Shown: positions 34,312-43,616, numbered from the stretch's first letter. The stretch: 64,000 nt of DNA from an uncultured Lachnospiraceae bacterium (GCA_900317585.1 ONHG01000003.1:50308-114307); one strand, 5' to 3'. Translations and numbers: made by a program. The notes: a model not told the origin generated them from the sequence alone.

Positions 34312-35913
34312 TTACTCCCAATCTTCATTGAGCCAGTTACGTAAAAGTAACGCGGCTGCTTCCGGATTCTCATCGACAAATTTCTCAATAAGCAAGCGTG
34401 TCTCTGACTTCTCGCTATAACCGATATCCTCAAGCGGTTCGTTTGTCTCTGTGGTCTGTTCCAGGAGTGAATCAACAGAAATTTCTTCCTCCTGTGGTTC
34501 CTCTTGTGTTGAGCGTGTGCTCTTAAACACGACAAATCCAAGTAAAGCAAATATAAGAACTGTTATAACAATCTGTAAGATATCACTAAGCGAACGTGCA
34601 TTTGATGTCTTATCTATAAACTCAGGCTGTTCATACACAAGAAAAGAAACCTGCGAAATTCCTGTAGCATTTTGTACTGATGTGATAAGATCCTGGTCTA
34701 CATCAGTAACCTTTACAGGGTCAGCATGTTTTGATTTGTACTCCTCCCATGTTGTATCCTTAAGCTTACCGTCTTTTTCCAATGTACTTTCATCATACAC
34801 CTTGTATCTTGTTGCAACCACTGTGATTGATGAAGAATCATATTTGATGGTTCCTCCATCATTCTTACTTGTTGTTATTTTCTCATCATTGAGATATTTC
34901 TTATCGGAATCAGTGATGGATGACTCGGATGGTGTTCCATCCGGTGTAGTGTAGGTTGTATCATCGCTGTTTGAATCAGTTCCCGGGGTTGCTGCCTGTC
35001 CGTTTGTAGCATCAGACTGATAATCCGATTGGCTATCAAGCAGTCCCGTATCCGTCTGTCCCTCAGGCAATGTGTAGTTTTTCTGTGCAATCTCAGTCTT
35101 GCTGAAATCAATGTCCAGATTCATTCCAACCTCAATGCCGGAAAAAACATTTGATTTTTCAAGGGTTTTCTTGACCTCGGACTTAACCTGTTCCTCAAGC
35201 TTCTGTTTGTATGACAACTGAGATGACGCAATTCCTGCCGACGATTCGGTATCTCCACCGGAATACAGAACATTTGCCTTTTTATCAATAATCGTAATGC
35301 CCTTTGTAGTATCGTTCCCCAAAGCTGTGGCAACAAGTCTTGCTATAGCGTAAGCCTGATCATCAGATATTGAGTCCTTAAGTCCCAATGTAACGGCTGC
35401 TGTAGCCTCCTCATCAGACTTCAGAATCGTGCCATCCTTATCAGGCATGGTGATATCCACACTTGCTTCCTCAATATATTTTTGTTTTTCCAGATGATCC
35501 TTAAGCTTATCCTCCAGATAGACCTGATATTTTTTCTGTTTGTCAGCTTCAGTAGTGGAGAAACTGCCATCAGTGACATTATCTATCGAATACGCCTGAG
35601 CAGGTATACCATTGTCTCCCAAAGCCATAATCGCATTAACCTCATCTGATTTATTAACATAAAATACCAGATTACTGTCCACATCATATGTAATATTGTT
35701 ATCCTCAAGCACATTCTTGATACTCGAGGCATCAGATGCACTTTCTGCCTCCACAAGCTCAACCTTTGTCGGTCTTGAAAGCACAACTGCAAGTATGACA
35801 AGTGCCACTATAACCACCGCGACCGCACTTATCATAAGCGTGCGCTGCTTAGTATTAAATTTTTTCCACCATGCTACCACTTTATTAAGTATAGCTTGTA
35901 TACGTTCAGGCAT
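34312..35913 (-). CDS. fliF: MS-ring protein FliF
   Basis: 533 residues, membrane helix near residues 25-47 (LMISAVAVVIVALVILAVVL) and a second near 445-465 (LQIVITVLIFALLGFVVF). Periplasmic ring-building motifs YQVYLEDKLKDHLEKQKYIE and ASVDITMPDK follow. The region ~290-345 is Ser/Thr/Asp-rich. The cytoplasmic C-terminus (NPEAAALLLRNWLNEDWE) binds FliG, whose gene follows. Start ATG with AAGGAG. Confidence 0.96.
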   Translation of the reverse strand: MPERIQAILNKVVAWWKKFNTKQRTLMISAVAVVIVALVILAVVLSRPTKVELVEAESASDASSIKNVLEDNNITYDVDSNLVFYVNKSDEVNAIMALGDNGIPAQAYSIDNVTDGSFSTTEADKQKKYQVYLEDKLKDHLEKQKYIEEASVDITMPDKDGTILKSDEEATAAVTLGLKDSISDDQAYAIARLVATALGNDTTKGITIIDKKANVLYSGGDTESSAGIASSQLSYKQKLEEQVKSEVKKTLEKSNVFSGIEVGMNLDIDFSKTEIAQKNYTLPEGQTDTGLLDSQSDYQSDATNGQAATPGTDSNSDDTTYTTPDGTPSESSITDSDKKYLNDEKITTSKNDGGTIKYDSSSITVVATRYKVYDESTLEKDGKLKDTTWEEYKSKHADPVKVTDVDQDLITSVQNATGISQVSFLVYEQPEFIDKTSNARSLSDILQIVITVLIFALLGFVVFKSTRSTQEEPQEEEISVDSLLEQTTETNEPLEDIGYSEKSETRLLIEKFVDENPEAAALLLRNWLNEDWE

Positions 35914-35926
35914 TATTCATTACTCC

Positions 35927-36241
35927 TTATATTGACATCTGCATAAGCTGTTTATATGCGTCAATAATTTTATCTCTTACCGCAACTGTATACTGTAATG
36001 CAACAGATGCCTTTGTTTCTGCAACAAGCAGATCATGTGTATTGTCTGATTCTCCGAGGGCAAATCTGATCTCCTCCTGTTCAGCGCTGTTTTGCAGATC
36101 ATTTGTCTCCTCAATGCTTCCCATCACTGCCGACAGCACATCCGAAAACGAATTGCTTTCTTCTGTCTTTTTCAAAGAAGAATTATCCAGAATCGAGCCA
36201 ATCTGATTTGTTGAAATTCCGTTAATACTTGATATATCCAT
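35927..36241 (-). CDS. fliE: Flagellar rod-adaptor protein FliE
   Basis: 104 residues from the ATG at 36241 with AAGGAG upstream. The C-terminal block SVALQYTVAVRDKIIDAYKQ and LMQMSI is the FliE signature; it joins the MS ring to the rod. Middle part is acidic. 13 nt precede fliF. Confidence 0.93.
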   Translation of the reverse strand: MDISSINGISTNQIGSILDNSSLKKTEESNSFSDVLSAVMGSIEETNDLQNSAEQEEIRFALGESDNTHDLLVAETKASVALQYTVAVRDKIIDAYKQLMQMSI

Positions 36242-36270
36242 CAAATCACTCCTTAAAAATCATATAGTCT

Positions 36271-36711
36271 TTACTTACCAATCTGTAAGCCCTTTTCAGC
36301 CATAGCCTTGCTTGATTCAAACGCTGTTGCATTTGCTTCATATGCACGCGTTGCATCAATCAGATTAGTCATTTCCGTCACAGTATTGACATTCGGGTAC
36401 GAAACATAACCATCAGCATCAGCGTCCGGATTTGAAGGATCATATTCCTTAATAAAATCCGTCGAATAATCTGACTTGACACTGCTGACCTTTACTCCGT
36501 TTCCAACTGCCGCATTCTTTGAAGCTGAATAAACCTGGCTGAACGGTGTAACATTTTTCTCTGAAAAAGTAACTATCTTTCTGCGGTACGGACCTCCTGA
36601 TGCCGTAGATGTTGTGTTAACATTTGCAATATTCTGGGCAATAATGTCAGTACGGAACCTTTCCGCTGTCATTCCCGATGCACTTATATTAAAAGATTGA
36701 AATAATCCCAT
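36271..36711 (-). CDS. flgC: Flagellar proximal rod protein FlgC
   Basis: 146 residues. N-terminal SFNISASGMTAERFRTDIIA and QNIANVNTTST, and C-terminal VTEMTNLIDATRAYEANATA are the FlgC/axial protein pattern. Exported by the flagellar type III system. Start ATG with AGGAGG; 27 nt after flgB. Confidence 0.96.
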   Translation of the reverse strand: MGLFQSFNISASGMTAERFRTDIIAQNIANVNTTSTASGGPYRRKIVTFSEKNVTPFSQVYSASKNAAVGNGVKVSSVKSDYSTDFIKEYDPSNPDADADGYVSYPNVNTVTEMTNLIDATRAYEANATAFESSKAMAEKGLQIGK

Positions 36712-36738
36712 CCGGTAAACCTCCTAATCATCCTAAAA

Positions 36739-37128
36739 TCATCCGATTGCTTTCCTCATGCGGTCGAACTGTGAATTTATGCTGCTTGTAAGCCCCTCGT
36801 ACTTAATCTGCTCTGAGGCAAGCTCAACATTCTCCGTATCTATATCTACATTGTTTCCATCCAGCCTGTACGAATAATTTGAGTGATCTGTATATACATT
36901 CGGAGTCAGCTTTGACAAATCCAGCTCTCCAAGCTTACTGTCAAGTGACTTGTGCTTGCACCTTCCAAGCTCCTCGGAAAGCACACTCTCAAAATTAAGA
37001 TCCTTGCGCTTATACCCCGGTGTATCTACATTTGAAATATTATTTGTTATTATTGATTCTCTTTTCCAACTGGCATCTGCTGCCTTTGTCAGGACATTGA
37101 CGTAATCAAACGCTGTAGAATTTATCAT
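36739..37128 (-). CDS. flgB: Flagellar proximal rod protein FlgB
   Basis: 129 residues: DASWKRESIITNNISNVDTP, GYKRKDLNFESVL and the C-terminal NNVDIDTENVELASEQIKYE and SINSQFDRMRKAI mark FlgB. It is the first gene of the flagellar operon, preceded by a 228-bp non-coding stretch with the operon promoter and the codY terminator. Start ATG with TGGAGG. Confidence 0.95.
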   Translation of the reverse strand: MINSTAFDYVNVLTKAADASWKRESIITNNISNVDTPGYKRKDLNFESVLSEELGRCKHKSLDSKLGELDLSKLTPNVYTDHSNYSYRLDGNNVDIDTENVELASEQIKYEGLTSSINSQFDRMRKAIG

Positions 37129-37188
37129 TAATAAGCCTCCATACCTTCCAGATTAATTTATATATTCCATAAGTACTCTATCATATTT

Positions 37189-37216
37189 ATTATAAAGTAA
37201 AATTTACAAAACACAA
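37189..37216 (-). promoter_or_regulatory. SigA-type promoter of the flagellar operon
   Basis: TTGTGT (37211-37216), 16-nt spacer, consensus TATAAT (37189-37194), 61 nt upstream of flgB. The spacer holds a short palindrome GTAAAATTTAC (37197-37207), a possible operator. No sigma-28 promoter is apparent, consistent with the operon being the early class. The rest of 37129-37300 shows nothing more than AT-rich sequence. Confidence 0.7.
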
Positions 37217-37300
37217 GACATTTTTGTTGTTTTTTACACTATATTGTATAATTTTGTCGAATTACGTACTATATATACTCTATTTAATGCCTGATTATTC

Positions 37301-37332
37301 AAAAAAAAACCCATGACATATAAGTCACAGGT
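37301..37332 (-). terminator. Intrinsic terminator after codY
   Basis: 9-bp stem (37309-37317 with 37324-37332, two G-U pairs) with a 6-nt loop and nine consecutive T on the minus strand, 26 nt after the codY stop. It ends the comM-dprA-topA-codY unit ahead of the flagellar promoter. Confidence 0.88.
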
Positions 37333-37357
37333 CTTTTTACTATATTTCTTTACTAAT

Positions 37358-38134
37358 TCAGGAATTTTTATTGCGGATTTTATTAAGCTCATCAAATACC
37401 ACATCATTTACAACCTTAATGTATGTTCCTTTCATACCTGACGAACGTGACTCTATTACGCCTGCACTTTCAAACTTGCGGAGTGCATTAACAATAACAG
37501 ACCTCGTAATACCTACCCTGTCTGCAATCCTGCTTGCAACAAGAATACCTTCATTACCGTCCAGCTCATCAAATATATGAATTATCGCTTCGAGCTCCGA
37601 ATAAGAAAGTGTGCTGATTGCCGAACGGACAATAGCCACCTTTCTCTTTTCTTCCTCATTCTCCTCGTTGACTGAGCGCATCATCTCAAGTCCCACCACA
37701 GTAGTTCCGTACTCTGTCAGAATGATATCGTCTATGTCATACTCTCTCTCACTTCTGTACTCAAACAGCGTTCCAAGCCTCTCTCCCGCAATATCTATCG
37801 GTGTAATGATAGCCTTGTACATTCTTGTATCATCACCAAATCCCAATGTCTCCAGGTTTACATTTTCTTTTGTGGAAAGTATTCCAAGAAGCCTCTCATT
37901 TAAGTCAGAATCAATATAGCCGCCAACTTCGTCAACAATAAGCTCATGCAGCTCATCAACATTTTTGCAAACGCTTGAGCCAAGTACCTTTCCTTTTTTA
38001 CTTATAACAAGAATATCAGAATCAAGTACACCCGTAAGCACCTGACAGATATCGTTGAAAACAACCTTAGAAGAGCTGTTATTGTGCAGCAGCTTGTTGA
38101 TTTTTCGTGTTTTATCTAATAATTGTACTCCCAT
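37358..38134 (-). CDS. codY: GTP/branched-chain amino acid sensing global repressor CodY
   Basis: 258 residues, the usual length. N-terminal GAF domain (residues ~1-150: LLDKTRKINKLLHNN, LISKKGKVLGSSVCK-like DILVISKKGKVLGSSVC) senses isoleucine/valine/leucine; C-terminal winged HTH (LVASRIADRVGITRSVIV, NALRKFESAGVIESRSSGM). CodY represses stationary-phase genes, in some Firmicutes including motility genes. Located right after topA (6-nt gap) and right before the flagellar operon. Start ATG with GAGAGG. Confidence 0.96.
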   Translation of the reverse strand: MGVQLLDKTRKINKLLHNNSSSKVVFNDICQVLTGVLDSDILVISKKGKVLGSSVCKNVDELHELIVDEVGGYIDSDLNERLLGILSTKENVNLETLGFGDDTRMYKAIITPIDIAGERLGTLFEYRSEREYDIDDIILTEYGTTVVGLEMMRSVNEENEEEKRKVAIVRSAISTLSYSELEAIIHIFDELDGNEGILVASRIADRVGITRSVIVNALRKFESAGVIESRSSGMKGTYIKVVNDVVFDELNKIRNKNS

Positions 38135-38140
38135 TAATTG

Positions 38141-40225
38141 TTATTCCTCTCTTTCCGGCATTTTATCAGTCACGTAACCGCACTGCTCATCAGCGCAGGC
38201 TATTTTGTTGCCTTTGACTATCATATATCCTCCACATCTAGGACATTTTTCCTTCACAGGCCTTCCCCAGCTCATGAAATCACACTCCGGATTATCTATA
38301 CAGCCATAGTATTTTCTACCTTTTCTCGTCTTTTTAAGCACAATATCCTTACCACATTTAGGACATGGCACACCAATTTTTTCAAGATAAGGCATTGTAA
38401 ATCTGCAATCCGGAAATCCCGGACATGCCAGAAATTTGCCATGTGGGCCATATTTTATCACGAGATTGCGTCCACACTCAGGACATATCTCATCGGTCAC
38501 CTCATCCTGTATTGTTACCTTTTCAAGCTCCTTCTCCGCCTTGTCTATCGCTTCCTTCAAATCAGGATAAAAATTCTCAACAACCGTTTTCCAGTTTACA
38601 TTGCCATCAGCCACAGCATCTAAAAGAGACTCCATATTTGCAGTAAAATTCTCATCCACTATGGTTGGAAATGAATCCTTCATGATAGAATTAACAACCT
38701 CTCCTATCTCTGTCACATAAAGGTTTTTATTTTCCTTTGTGATATATCTTCTGGCGAGTATTGTTGAAATGGTAGGTGAATAGGTACTAGGTCGTCCTAT
38801 GCCAAGCTCCTCGAGTGTCTTAACAAGAGACGCTTCTGTATAATGTGCAGGCGGCTGGGTAAAATGCTGCTTAGGCTCAAATTCTTCAACAGTAAGCTTC
38901 GAATCCTCTGTCAAAGGATTTTTAAGAACTGGCTGCTTTTCCTTTTTTGCATCATCAGCTGCAGTGTATGCAAGCTCAAATCCGTCAAAAACAAGCCTTG
39001 AGGTTGAGAAGTTAAAAACATAATCTCCCACTGAAATCTTTACGGTTGTCGTCTCATACTCGGATTTCGCCATACGGCTTGCGGTAAAACGCTTCCATAT
39101 GAGCTGATAAAGCCTAAACTGGTCTCTTGAAAGCGAATCCTTAATCTCAGAAGGTACTCTGTTGATATCAGTCGGTCTGATTGCCTCATGCGCATCCTGA
39201 ATATTTTTGCTGCTCTTTCTCACTCCGTCTCCGCTTGAAAGATATTTGTCACCATAGCTATTTGAAATAAAATCCTTTGCCATAGCCTCAGCTTCATCTG
39301 ACACACGGACAGAATCCGTACGCAGGTATGTGATTACACCGACAGTTCCCTGTCCCTTTATATCAACTCCCTCATATAACTGCTGTGCTATACGCATGGT
39401 CTTTGATATAGGAAAATTCAAGGCCTTTGAAGCCTCCTGCTGCAAGGTACTTGTTGTAAACGGAAGCGGTGCCTTATTGGTGCGCTGTCCCTTTTTGATG
39501 CTAAGTACCTTGCATTCTTTGCCCTTTATCTCATCAAGTATCTTATCCATCTCTTCCTTGGATGAAATAGCTATCTTATTGTCGCCTTTTCCATAAAGCT
39601 TTGCTGTAATAGGCTTCTTTTCGCCCTCTACATCAACCGTAGCATCAAGACTCCAATACTCCTCCGGGATGAATGCGTTAATTTCATCTTCCCTGTCGCA
39701 TATGATGCGAAGCGCAACAGACTGCACTCTTCCTGCACTAAGGCCTCTTTTGACCTTTGCCCAGAGAAGAGGACTGATTTTGTAACCGACAATACGGTCC
39801 AAAACTCGTCTGGCCTGCTGTGCGTCAACAAGATCCATGTCTATCTTTCTCGGATGCTTTAACGATTCTTTTACAGCATTCTTTGTGATTTCGTTGAAGC
39901 TGATACGGCTGACATCCTTTCCCTCCAGCTTTAATGCGTGAAGCAGATGCCATGAAATAGCTTCTCCTTCACGGTCGGGATCGGTTGCGAGATATATTTT
40001 TTCAGCCTTCTTAGACTCCTTACGAAGCTTTGCAAGTATTTCTCCTTTTCCACGGATTGTAATATACTTTGGTTCAAAATCTCCGTCCACATCAATTCCG
40101 AGACTGCTCTTTGGCAGATCCCTCACATGTCCGTTTGAAGCCATTACTTCATAGTTTTTGCCCAAAAATTTCTTTATAGTCTTTACTTTTGCAGGCGACT
40201 CTACGATAACCAGATACTTTGCCAT
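38141..40225 (-). CDS. topA: DNA topoisomerase I (type IA)
   Basis: 694 residues. TOPRIM (YLVIVESPAKVKTIKKFLG, YLATDPDREGEAISWHL), active-site Tyr in GVITYLRTDSVRVSD, and three C-terminal four-cysteine zinc ribbons (CPECGRNLVIKYG, CPKCGKDIVLKKTRKG, CPRCGGYMIVKG). Relaxes negative supercoils using Mg2+. The ATG shares one base with the dprA stop. dprA-topA is a widely conserved gene order. Confidence 0.97.
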   Translation of the reverse strand: MAKYLVIVESPAKVKTIKKFLGKNYEVMASNGHVRDLPKSSLGIDVDGDFEPKYITIRGKGEILAKLRKESKKAEKIYLATDPDREGEAISWHLLHALKLEGKDVSRISFNEITKNAVKESLKHPRKIDMDLVDAQQARRVLDRIVGYKISPLLWAKVKRGLSAGRVQSVALRIICDREDEINAFIPEEYWSLDATVDVEGEKKPITAKLYGKGDNKIAISSKEEMDKILDEIKGKECKVLSIKKGQRTNKAPLPFTTSTLQQEASKALNFPISKTMRIAQQLYEGVDIKGQGTVGVITYLRTDSVRVSDEAEAMAKDFISNSYGDKYLSSGDGVRKSSKNIQDAHEAIRPTDINRVPSEIKDSLSRDQFRLYQLIWKRFTASRMAKSEYETTTVKISVGDYVFNFSTSRLVFDGFELAYTAADDAKKEKQPVLKNPLTEDSKLTVEEFEPKQHFTQPPAHYTEASLVKTLEELGIGRPSTYSPTISTILARRYITKENKNLYVTEIGEVVNSIMKDSFPTIVDENFTANMESLLDAVADGNVNWKTVVENFYPDLKEAIDKAEKELEKVTIQDEVTDEICPECGRNLVIKYGPHGKFLACPGFPDCRFTMPYLEKIGVPCPKCGKDIVLKKTRKGRKYYGCIDNPECDFMSWGRPVKEKCPRCGGYMIVKGNKIACADEQCGYVTDKMPEREE

Positions 40226-41304
40226 TATAAACTCCTTATATAGTAATTTGAAATTGATTCCTTAACAAATCCCTTATTTATGAGACTGTTCAAAATTTCA
40301 AAGAGCTCCGCCAATTCATACGGTACTTTTTGTGATAATGTCCCAATACCGATAGGACAAAAATCGAGTAAACTATACACCAATGCCTCCTTTTTATCAA
40401 GTAAATTTTTTCTGAAATCCATCTGTGTACATTCCGTAAGCCTTGTCATTGTTATATCTGAGACAAATTCATCAATATTATAAATTATGTCTGCCCCCTG
40501 CTTTATAAGCCTGTTACAGCCATAGCTGAGCGGATCTGTAATCCTCCCCGGAACCACATATACATCCTTTCCCTGTTCCATTGCAAAATCAGCCGTAATC
40601 AATGAGCCGCTCCTGTTTTTTGCCTCTACTATAACTACTATGTCGGAAAGTCCGGAAATCACTCTGTTTCTCATCGGAAAAAACATTTTCTGCGGTCCTG
40701 TGCCCGGCACAAGCTCACTTATTATGCCACCTGACAGCCTGATTTTATCGTACAAAAATCTATTTTCCCTGGGATAACACACATCAGCTCCCGAACCAAG
40801 GACTGCATATGTACTACCCTCTGCCTCAATACAGCCTAAATGGGCATCTCTGTCAATTCCTCTTGCCATCCCGCTTATTATCTGTATTCCCTGCTTCGAA
40901 AGGGCTCTTGAAAGAGCTCTTGTAACCTCACAGCCATATGCACTTCTGCCTCTTGCACCAACTATCGATACACATTTGCGGTTCTTATCCGGCAGTTTTC
41001 CTATATAGAACAGACTGTACGGAGGATTATTTATATTTCTCAGCTTGTCCGGATACTCCTTATCCTCTATTGTAACAAGATTTATATCCTTCTGCAAAAA
41101 CATAGACCATTCTCTGTCTATATCAAAGCTTTCTGCTGATTTTTTGACAAGCTTTCTGTCCTCGTCCGTGAAAAAGCGTATATCCTTAAGCTCATTTTGT
41201 GACATAAAAAACAGCTTTTCTGCCGTAATACCACAATCATACAGCAGCTTTTTCTTTGCATTGCTTATCTCCATAAGTCCTGAAAGCCAAAGCTTAAATT
41301 TCAT
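40225..41304 (-). CDS. dprA: DNA processing protein DprA/Smf
   Basis: 359 residues from the ATG at 41304 (ATGA overlap with the comM stop), GGGGAGG nine bases upstream. Rossmann-like DprA core: VSIVGARGRSAYGCEVTRAL, GIQIISGMARGIDRDAH, YAVLGSGADVCYPREN, FPMRNRVISGLSDIVVIVE. It binds incoming single-stranded DNA and loads RecA in transformation. C-terminal winged helix (LLDFCPIGIGTLSQKVPYE). Lies with comM; no DNA uptake pilus genes are in the window. Confidence 0.95.
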   Translation of the reverse strand: MKFKLWLSGLMEISNAKKKLLYDCGITAEKLFFMSQNELKDIRFFTDEDRKLVKKSAESFDIDREWSMFLQKDINLVTIEDKEYPDKLRNINNPPYSLFYIGKLPDKNRKCVSIVGARGRSAYGCEVTRALSRALSKQGIQIISGMARGIDRDAHLGCIEAEGSTYAVLGSGADVCYPRENRFLYDKIRLSGGIISELVPGTGPQKMFFPMRNRVISGLSDIVVIVEAKNRSGSLITADFAMEQGKDVYVVPGRITDPLSYGCNRLIKQGADIIYNIDEFVSDITMTRLTECTQMDFRKNLLDKKEALVYSLLDFCPIGIGTLSQKVPYELAELFEILNSLINKGFVKESISNYYIRSL

Positions 41305-42833
41305 CCGCACGCACCTCCCCAAAATTTTTCATTGATGCTTCTGTAGCATATTGCCTCGTTGAGATGCTTTGTCTTTATGTCTTCACAACTCTCCAGATCA
41401 GCGATTGTCCTTGCAACCTTTAATATTTTATGATAAGTACGCGCGGTAAGCCCAAGCTTTTCATACATATTCTCCATATAGCTCTGTTCGCGTTTGTTGA
41501 GATGGCAGTATTTTTCCAGCTTATCCGTTGTTATTTTGGAATTATATAAAAACGTCTCACCTACATACCGCTTTTTTTGTATTTCATGACAGCTTATCAC
41601 ACGCTTTCTGATATCCTCTGAGGTTTCATTTGCCGATGCACTGCTTATCTCATCAAAGCTAAGTGGTGTCGCTTCCACACATATGTCTATTCTGTCAATT
41701 ATAGGCTGCGATACCTTGTCAAAATATCTCCTGAGTGTCGGCTCTGAGCACCTGCATCTTTGCATATCGGGATAATAACCGCAGCTGCAGGGGTTCATCG
41801 CACCAAACAGCAGAAAATTTGCAGGATAAGTCACATTTCTCCCCGCCCTCGAAAGCCTTATGCAGTGTTCCTCAAGAGGTGCTCTCAACAAATCAAGCAT
41901 GCCTCCCTTGAACTCTGCCAGTTCATCCAAAAACAGCACACCGTTATGTGCCAGGGAAATTTCACCCGGGGAAATTTTGGTGCCACCGCCTATAAGAGCT
42001 GCCTGTGTCACAGAATAATGCGGGTTTCGAAACGGTCTGTCAACCTTTAACGTATTGTCGTTGTCCAGTAGTCCGCATACGCTGTATATCTTTGACAGCT
42101 CAAGCTTCTCATTTTCTGTAAGCGGCGGTAAAATAGACGGCATACGTTCTGCTATCATCGTTTTGCCTGCTCCCGGAGGCCCCACAAGCAGTATATTATG
42201 CATACCGCCTGCTGCCACCTCACATGCTCTTTTTATGAATTTCTGACCGTTTACATCTGCAAAATCAGCATATTTTCCACCACAGTCCCTTGAGTCAGTT
42301 ATGCCTGATTTAAAAATGGCATCACTGCTTTCAAGGTTCTCGATTATATCCTTCAAATGGTTTATACCATATATCTTTGCACCACATACAAGTTTCCCCT
42401 CGTTCTCATTTTTATGCGGAATAATAAAATGTTCAATTCCCCTTCCGTATTCATCAAAAACTATCGGAAGAACACCGCTGACAGGCAGTATTTCACCATT
42501 TAAATTGAGTTCACCGCAAAGAGTACACCCCTTTAGCTTTTGCTCATCAATAATACCCATTGCCATCATAATTGCCACGGCAATGGGCAGATCAAAACCT
42601 GTACCGGCTTTTCTTATATTTGCCGGTGAGAGATTGACTGTAATTCTCTTTGCCGGAAGAGCAATCCCGCAATTGTGAAGTGCTGTTTTCACCCGTTCCT
42701 TTGCTTCCCTTGCTTCCGGTGTCAGGTTTCCAACCATATCAAATACAGGCATTCCTGTAGAAATATCCACCTCAACCTGCACCGGAATGGCATTAATTCC
42801 GTCTAAAACAGCCGTTCTGACTGTACTGTACAT
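41301..42833 (-). CDS. comM: ComM/YifB-family AAA+ helicase-like protein (Mg-chelatase fold)
   Basis: 510 residues from the ATG at 42833 (family start MYSTVRTAVLDGI, GGAG five bases upstream); longer readings to 42932 run through the promoter and are rejected. N-terminal Lon-S5 fold, AAA+ Walker A GPPGAGKTMIAERMPS, LAHNGVLFLDELAEF (Walker B), and zinc-like CSCGYYPDMQRCRC. In transforming bacteria ComM is a hexameric branch-migration helicase for recombination. Overlaps dprA by 4 nt. Confidence 0.95.
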   Translation of the reverse strand: MYSTVRTAVLDGINAIPVQVEVDISTGMPVFDMVGNLTPEAREAKERVKTALHNCGIALPAKRITVNLSPANIRKAGTGFDLPIAVAIMMAMGIIDEQKLKGCTLCGELNLNGEILPVSGVLPIVFDEYGRGIEHFIIPHKNENEGKLVCGAKIYGINHLKDIIENLESSDAIFKSGITDSRDCGGKYADFADVNGQKFIKRACEVAAGGMHNILLVGPPGAGKTMIAERMPSILPPLTENEKLELSKIYSVCGLLDNDNTLKVDRPFRNPHYSVTQAALIGGGTKISPGEISLAHNGVLFLDELAEFKGGMLDLLRAPLEEHCIRLSRAGRNVTYPANFLLFGAMNPCSCGYYPDMQRCRCSEPTLRRYFDKVSQPIIDRIDICVEATPLSFDEISSASANETSEDIRKRVISCHEIQKKRYVGETFLYNSKITTDKLEKYCHLNKREQSYMENMYEKLGLTARTYHKILKVARTIADLESCEDIKTKHLNEAICYRSINEKFWGGACG

Positions 42834-42893
42834 ATATTCTCCTATTCCAATTGGGATAAAATGCATAGACAAATGCATAAAAGACATGGCTAT

Positions 42894-42921
42894 ATAATAC
42901 CATACTTTATGATTTTGTAAA
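42894..42921 (-). promoter_or_regulatory. Promoter of comM-dprA-topA-codY
   Basis: TTTACA (42916-42921), 16-nt spacer, TATTAT (42894-42899) with TGG before it (extended -10). Lies between the sigK-like stop and comM. Downstream of it the 9-mer AAATGCATA occurs twice (42859-42867 and 42871-42879), 12 bp apart start to start, a possible operator. Confidence 0.65.
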
Positions 42922-42924
42922 CAC

Positions 42925-43545
42925 TTATTCAAGCATTTTTTTTAATTTTTTCAAGGCAGCTTTTTCTATTCTTGAAACATATGATCTGGATATTCCAAGC
43001 TCCTTCGCAATCTGCCTCTGGGTCAGCTCATCATTGCCGTCTAACCCAAATCTTTTTACAAGAATATAGTATTCACGTTTGGATAGCATCTGTTTCATGC
43101 CATTTTTTAGCTTTTTAAGTTCATTCGCCCGTGAAATATCCTCGAGCACATCATTTTGATCATTTTCTATTACATCAACAAGATGTATCTGGTTTCCCTC
43201 CTTGTCTGTGCCTATAGGCTCGAATATCGACACATCGCCCCTTGATTTTCTCTTGTTTCTGAAATACATCAGAATCTCGTTTTCTATACACCGGATGGCA
43301 AATGTTGCAAATCGGTTCCCATAATCGGGTTTAAACGATGAAACTGCCTTGATAAGCCCTATAGTGCCTATTGAAATAAGCTCCTGTGTATCCTCCTCTC
43401 CTGCTGCATATTTTTTAGTAACATGTGCCACGAGGCGCATATTGTGTAATATCAGTTCATCCCTTGCCTCTTTATCATTTTGCGCAAGTTTATCAAGACA
43501 TATTTTCTCCTGTTCTTTACTTAGCGGTGATAAAAATGTATTCAC
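42925..43545 (-). CDS. SigK-like sporulation-family sigma factor, lacking a pro-sequence
   Basis: 206 residues from a GTG at 43545 with AAGGTG upstream. Regions 2 and 4 closely follow SigK: FLSPLSKEQEKICLDKLAQ, ARDELILHNMRLVAHVTKKY, LISIGTIGLIKAVSSFKPD, RCIENEILMYFRNKRKSRGD, GTDKEGNQIHLVDVI, QRQIAKELGISRSYVSRIEK. In B. subtilis SigK is made with a ~20-residue membrane pro-sequence; here only three residues precede the mature-type start, so it would be made active. A TGATATTAT extended -10 lies ~27 nt upstream, back-to-back with the rluD promoter. The window holds no sporulation genes. Confidence 0.85.
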   Translation of the reverse strand: MNTFLSPLSKEQEKICLDKLAQNDKEARDELILHNMRLVAHVTKKYAAGEEDTQELISIGTIGLIKAVSSFKPDYGNRFATFAIRCIENEILMYFRNKRKSRGDVSIFEPIGTDKEGNQIHLVDVIENDQNDVLEDISRANELKKLKNGMKQMLSKREYYILVKRFGLDGNDELTQRQIAKELGISRSYVSRIEKAALKKLKKMLE

Positions 43546-43600
43546 AAAGGCACCTTGACATTTTTTGCTTATAATATCATATGTAAAAATAATTAATTTG

Positions 43601-43609
43601 TGATATAAT
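43601..43609 (+). promoter_or_regulatory. Extended -10 promoter for the pseudouridine synthase
   Basis: TGATATAAT (TGn plus consensus TATAAT at 43604-43609) ends only 7 nt before the ATG at 43617; the -35 region (43581-43586, ATGTAA) is poor. Transcription would start at or next to the start codon. Confidence 0.65.
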
Positions 43610-43616
43610 CTTTGCC

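Noticed and set aside
38138-38623. 161-codon plus-strand frame opposite the topA 3' end
   Set aside because: Antisense to the topA zinc-ribbon codons; Cys/His/Phe content is a by-product.
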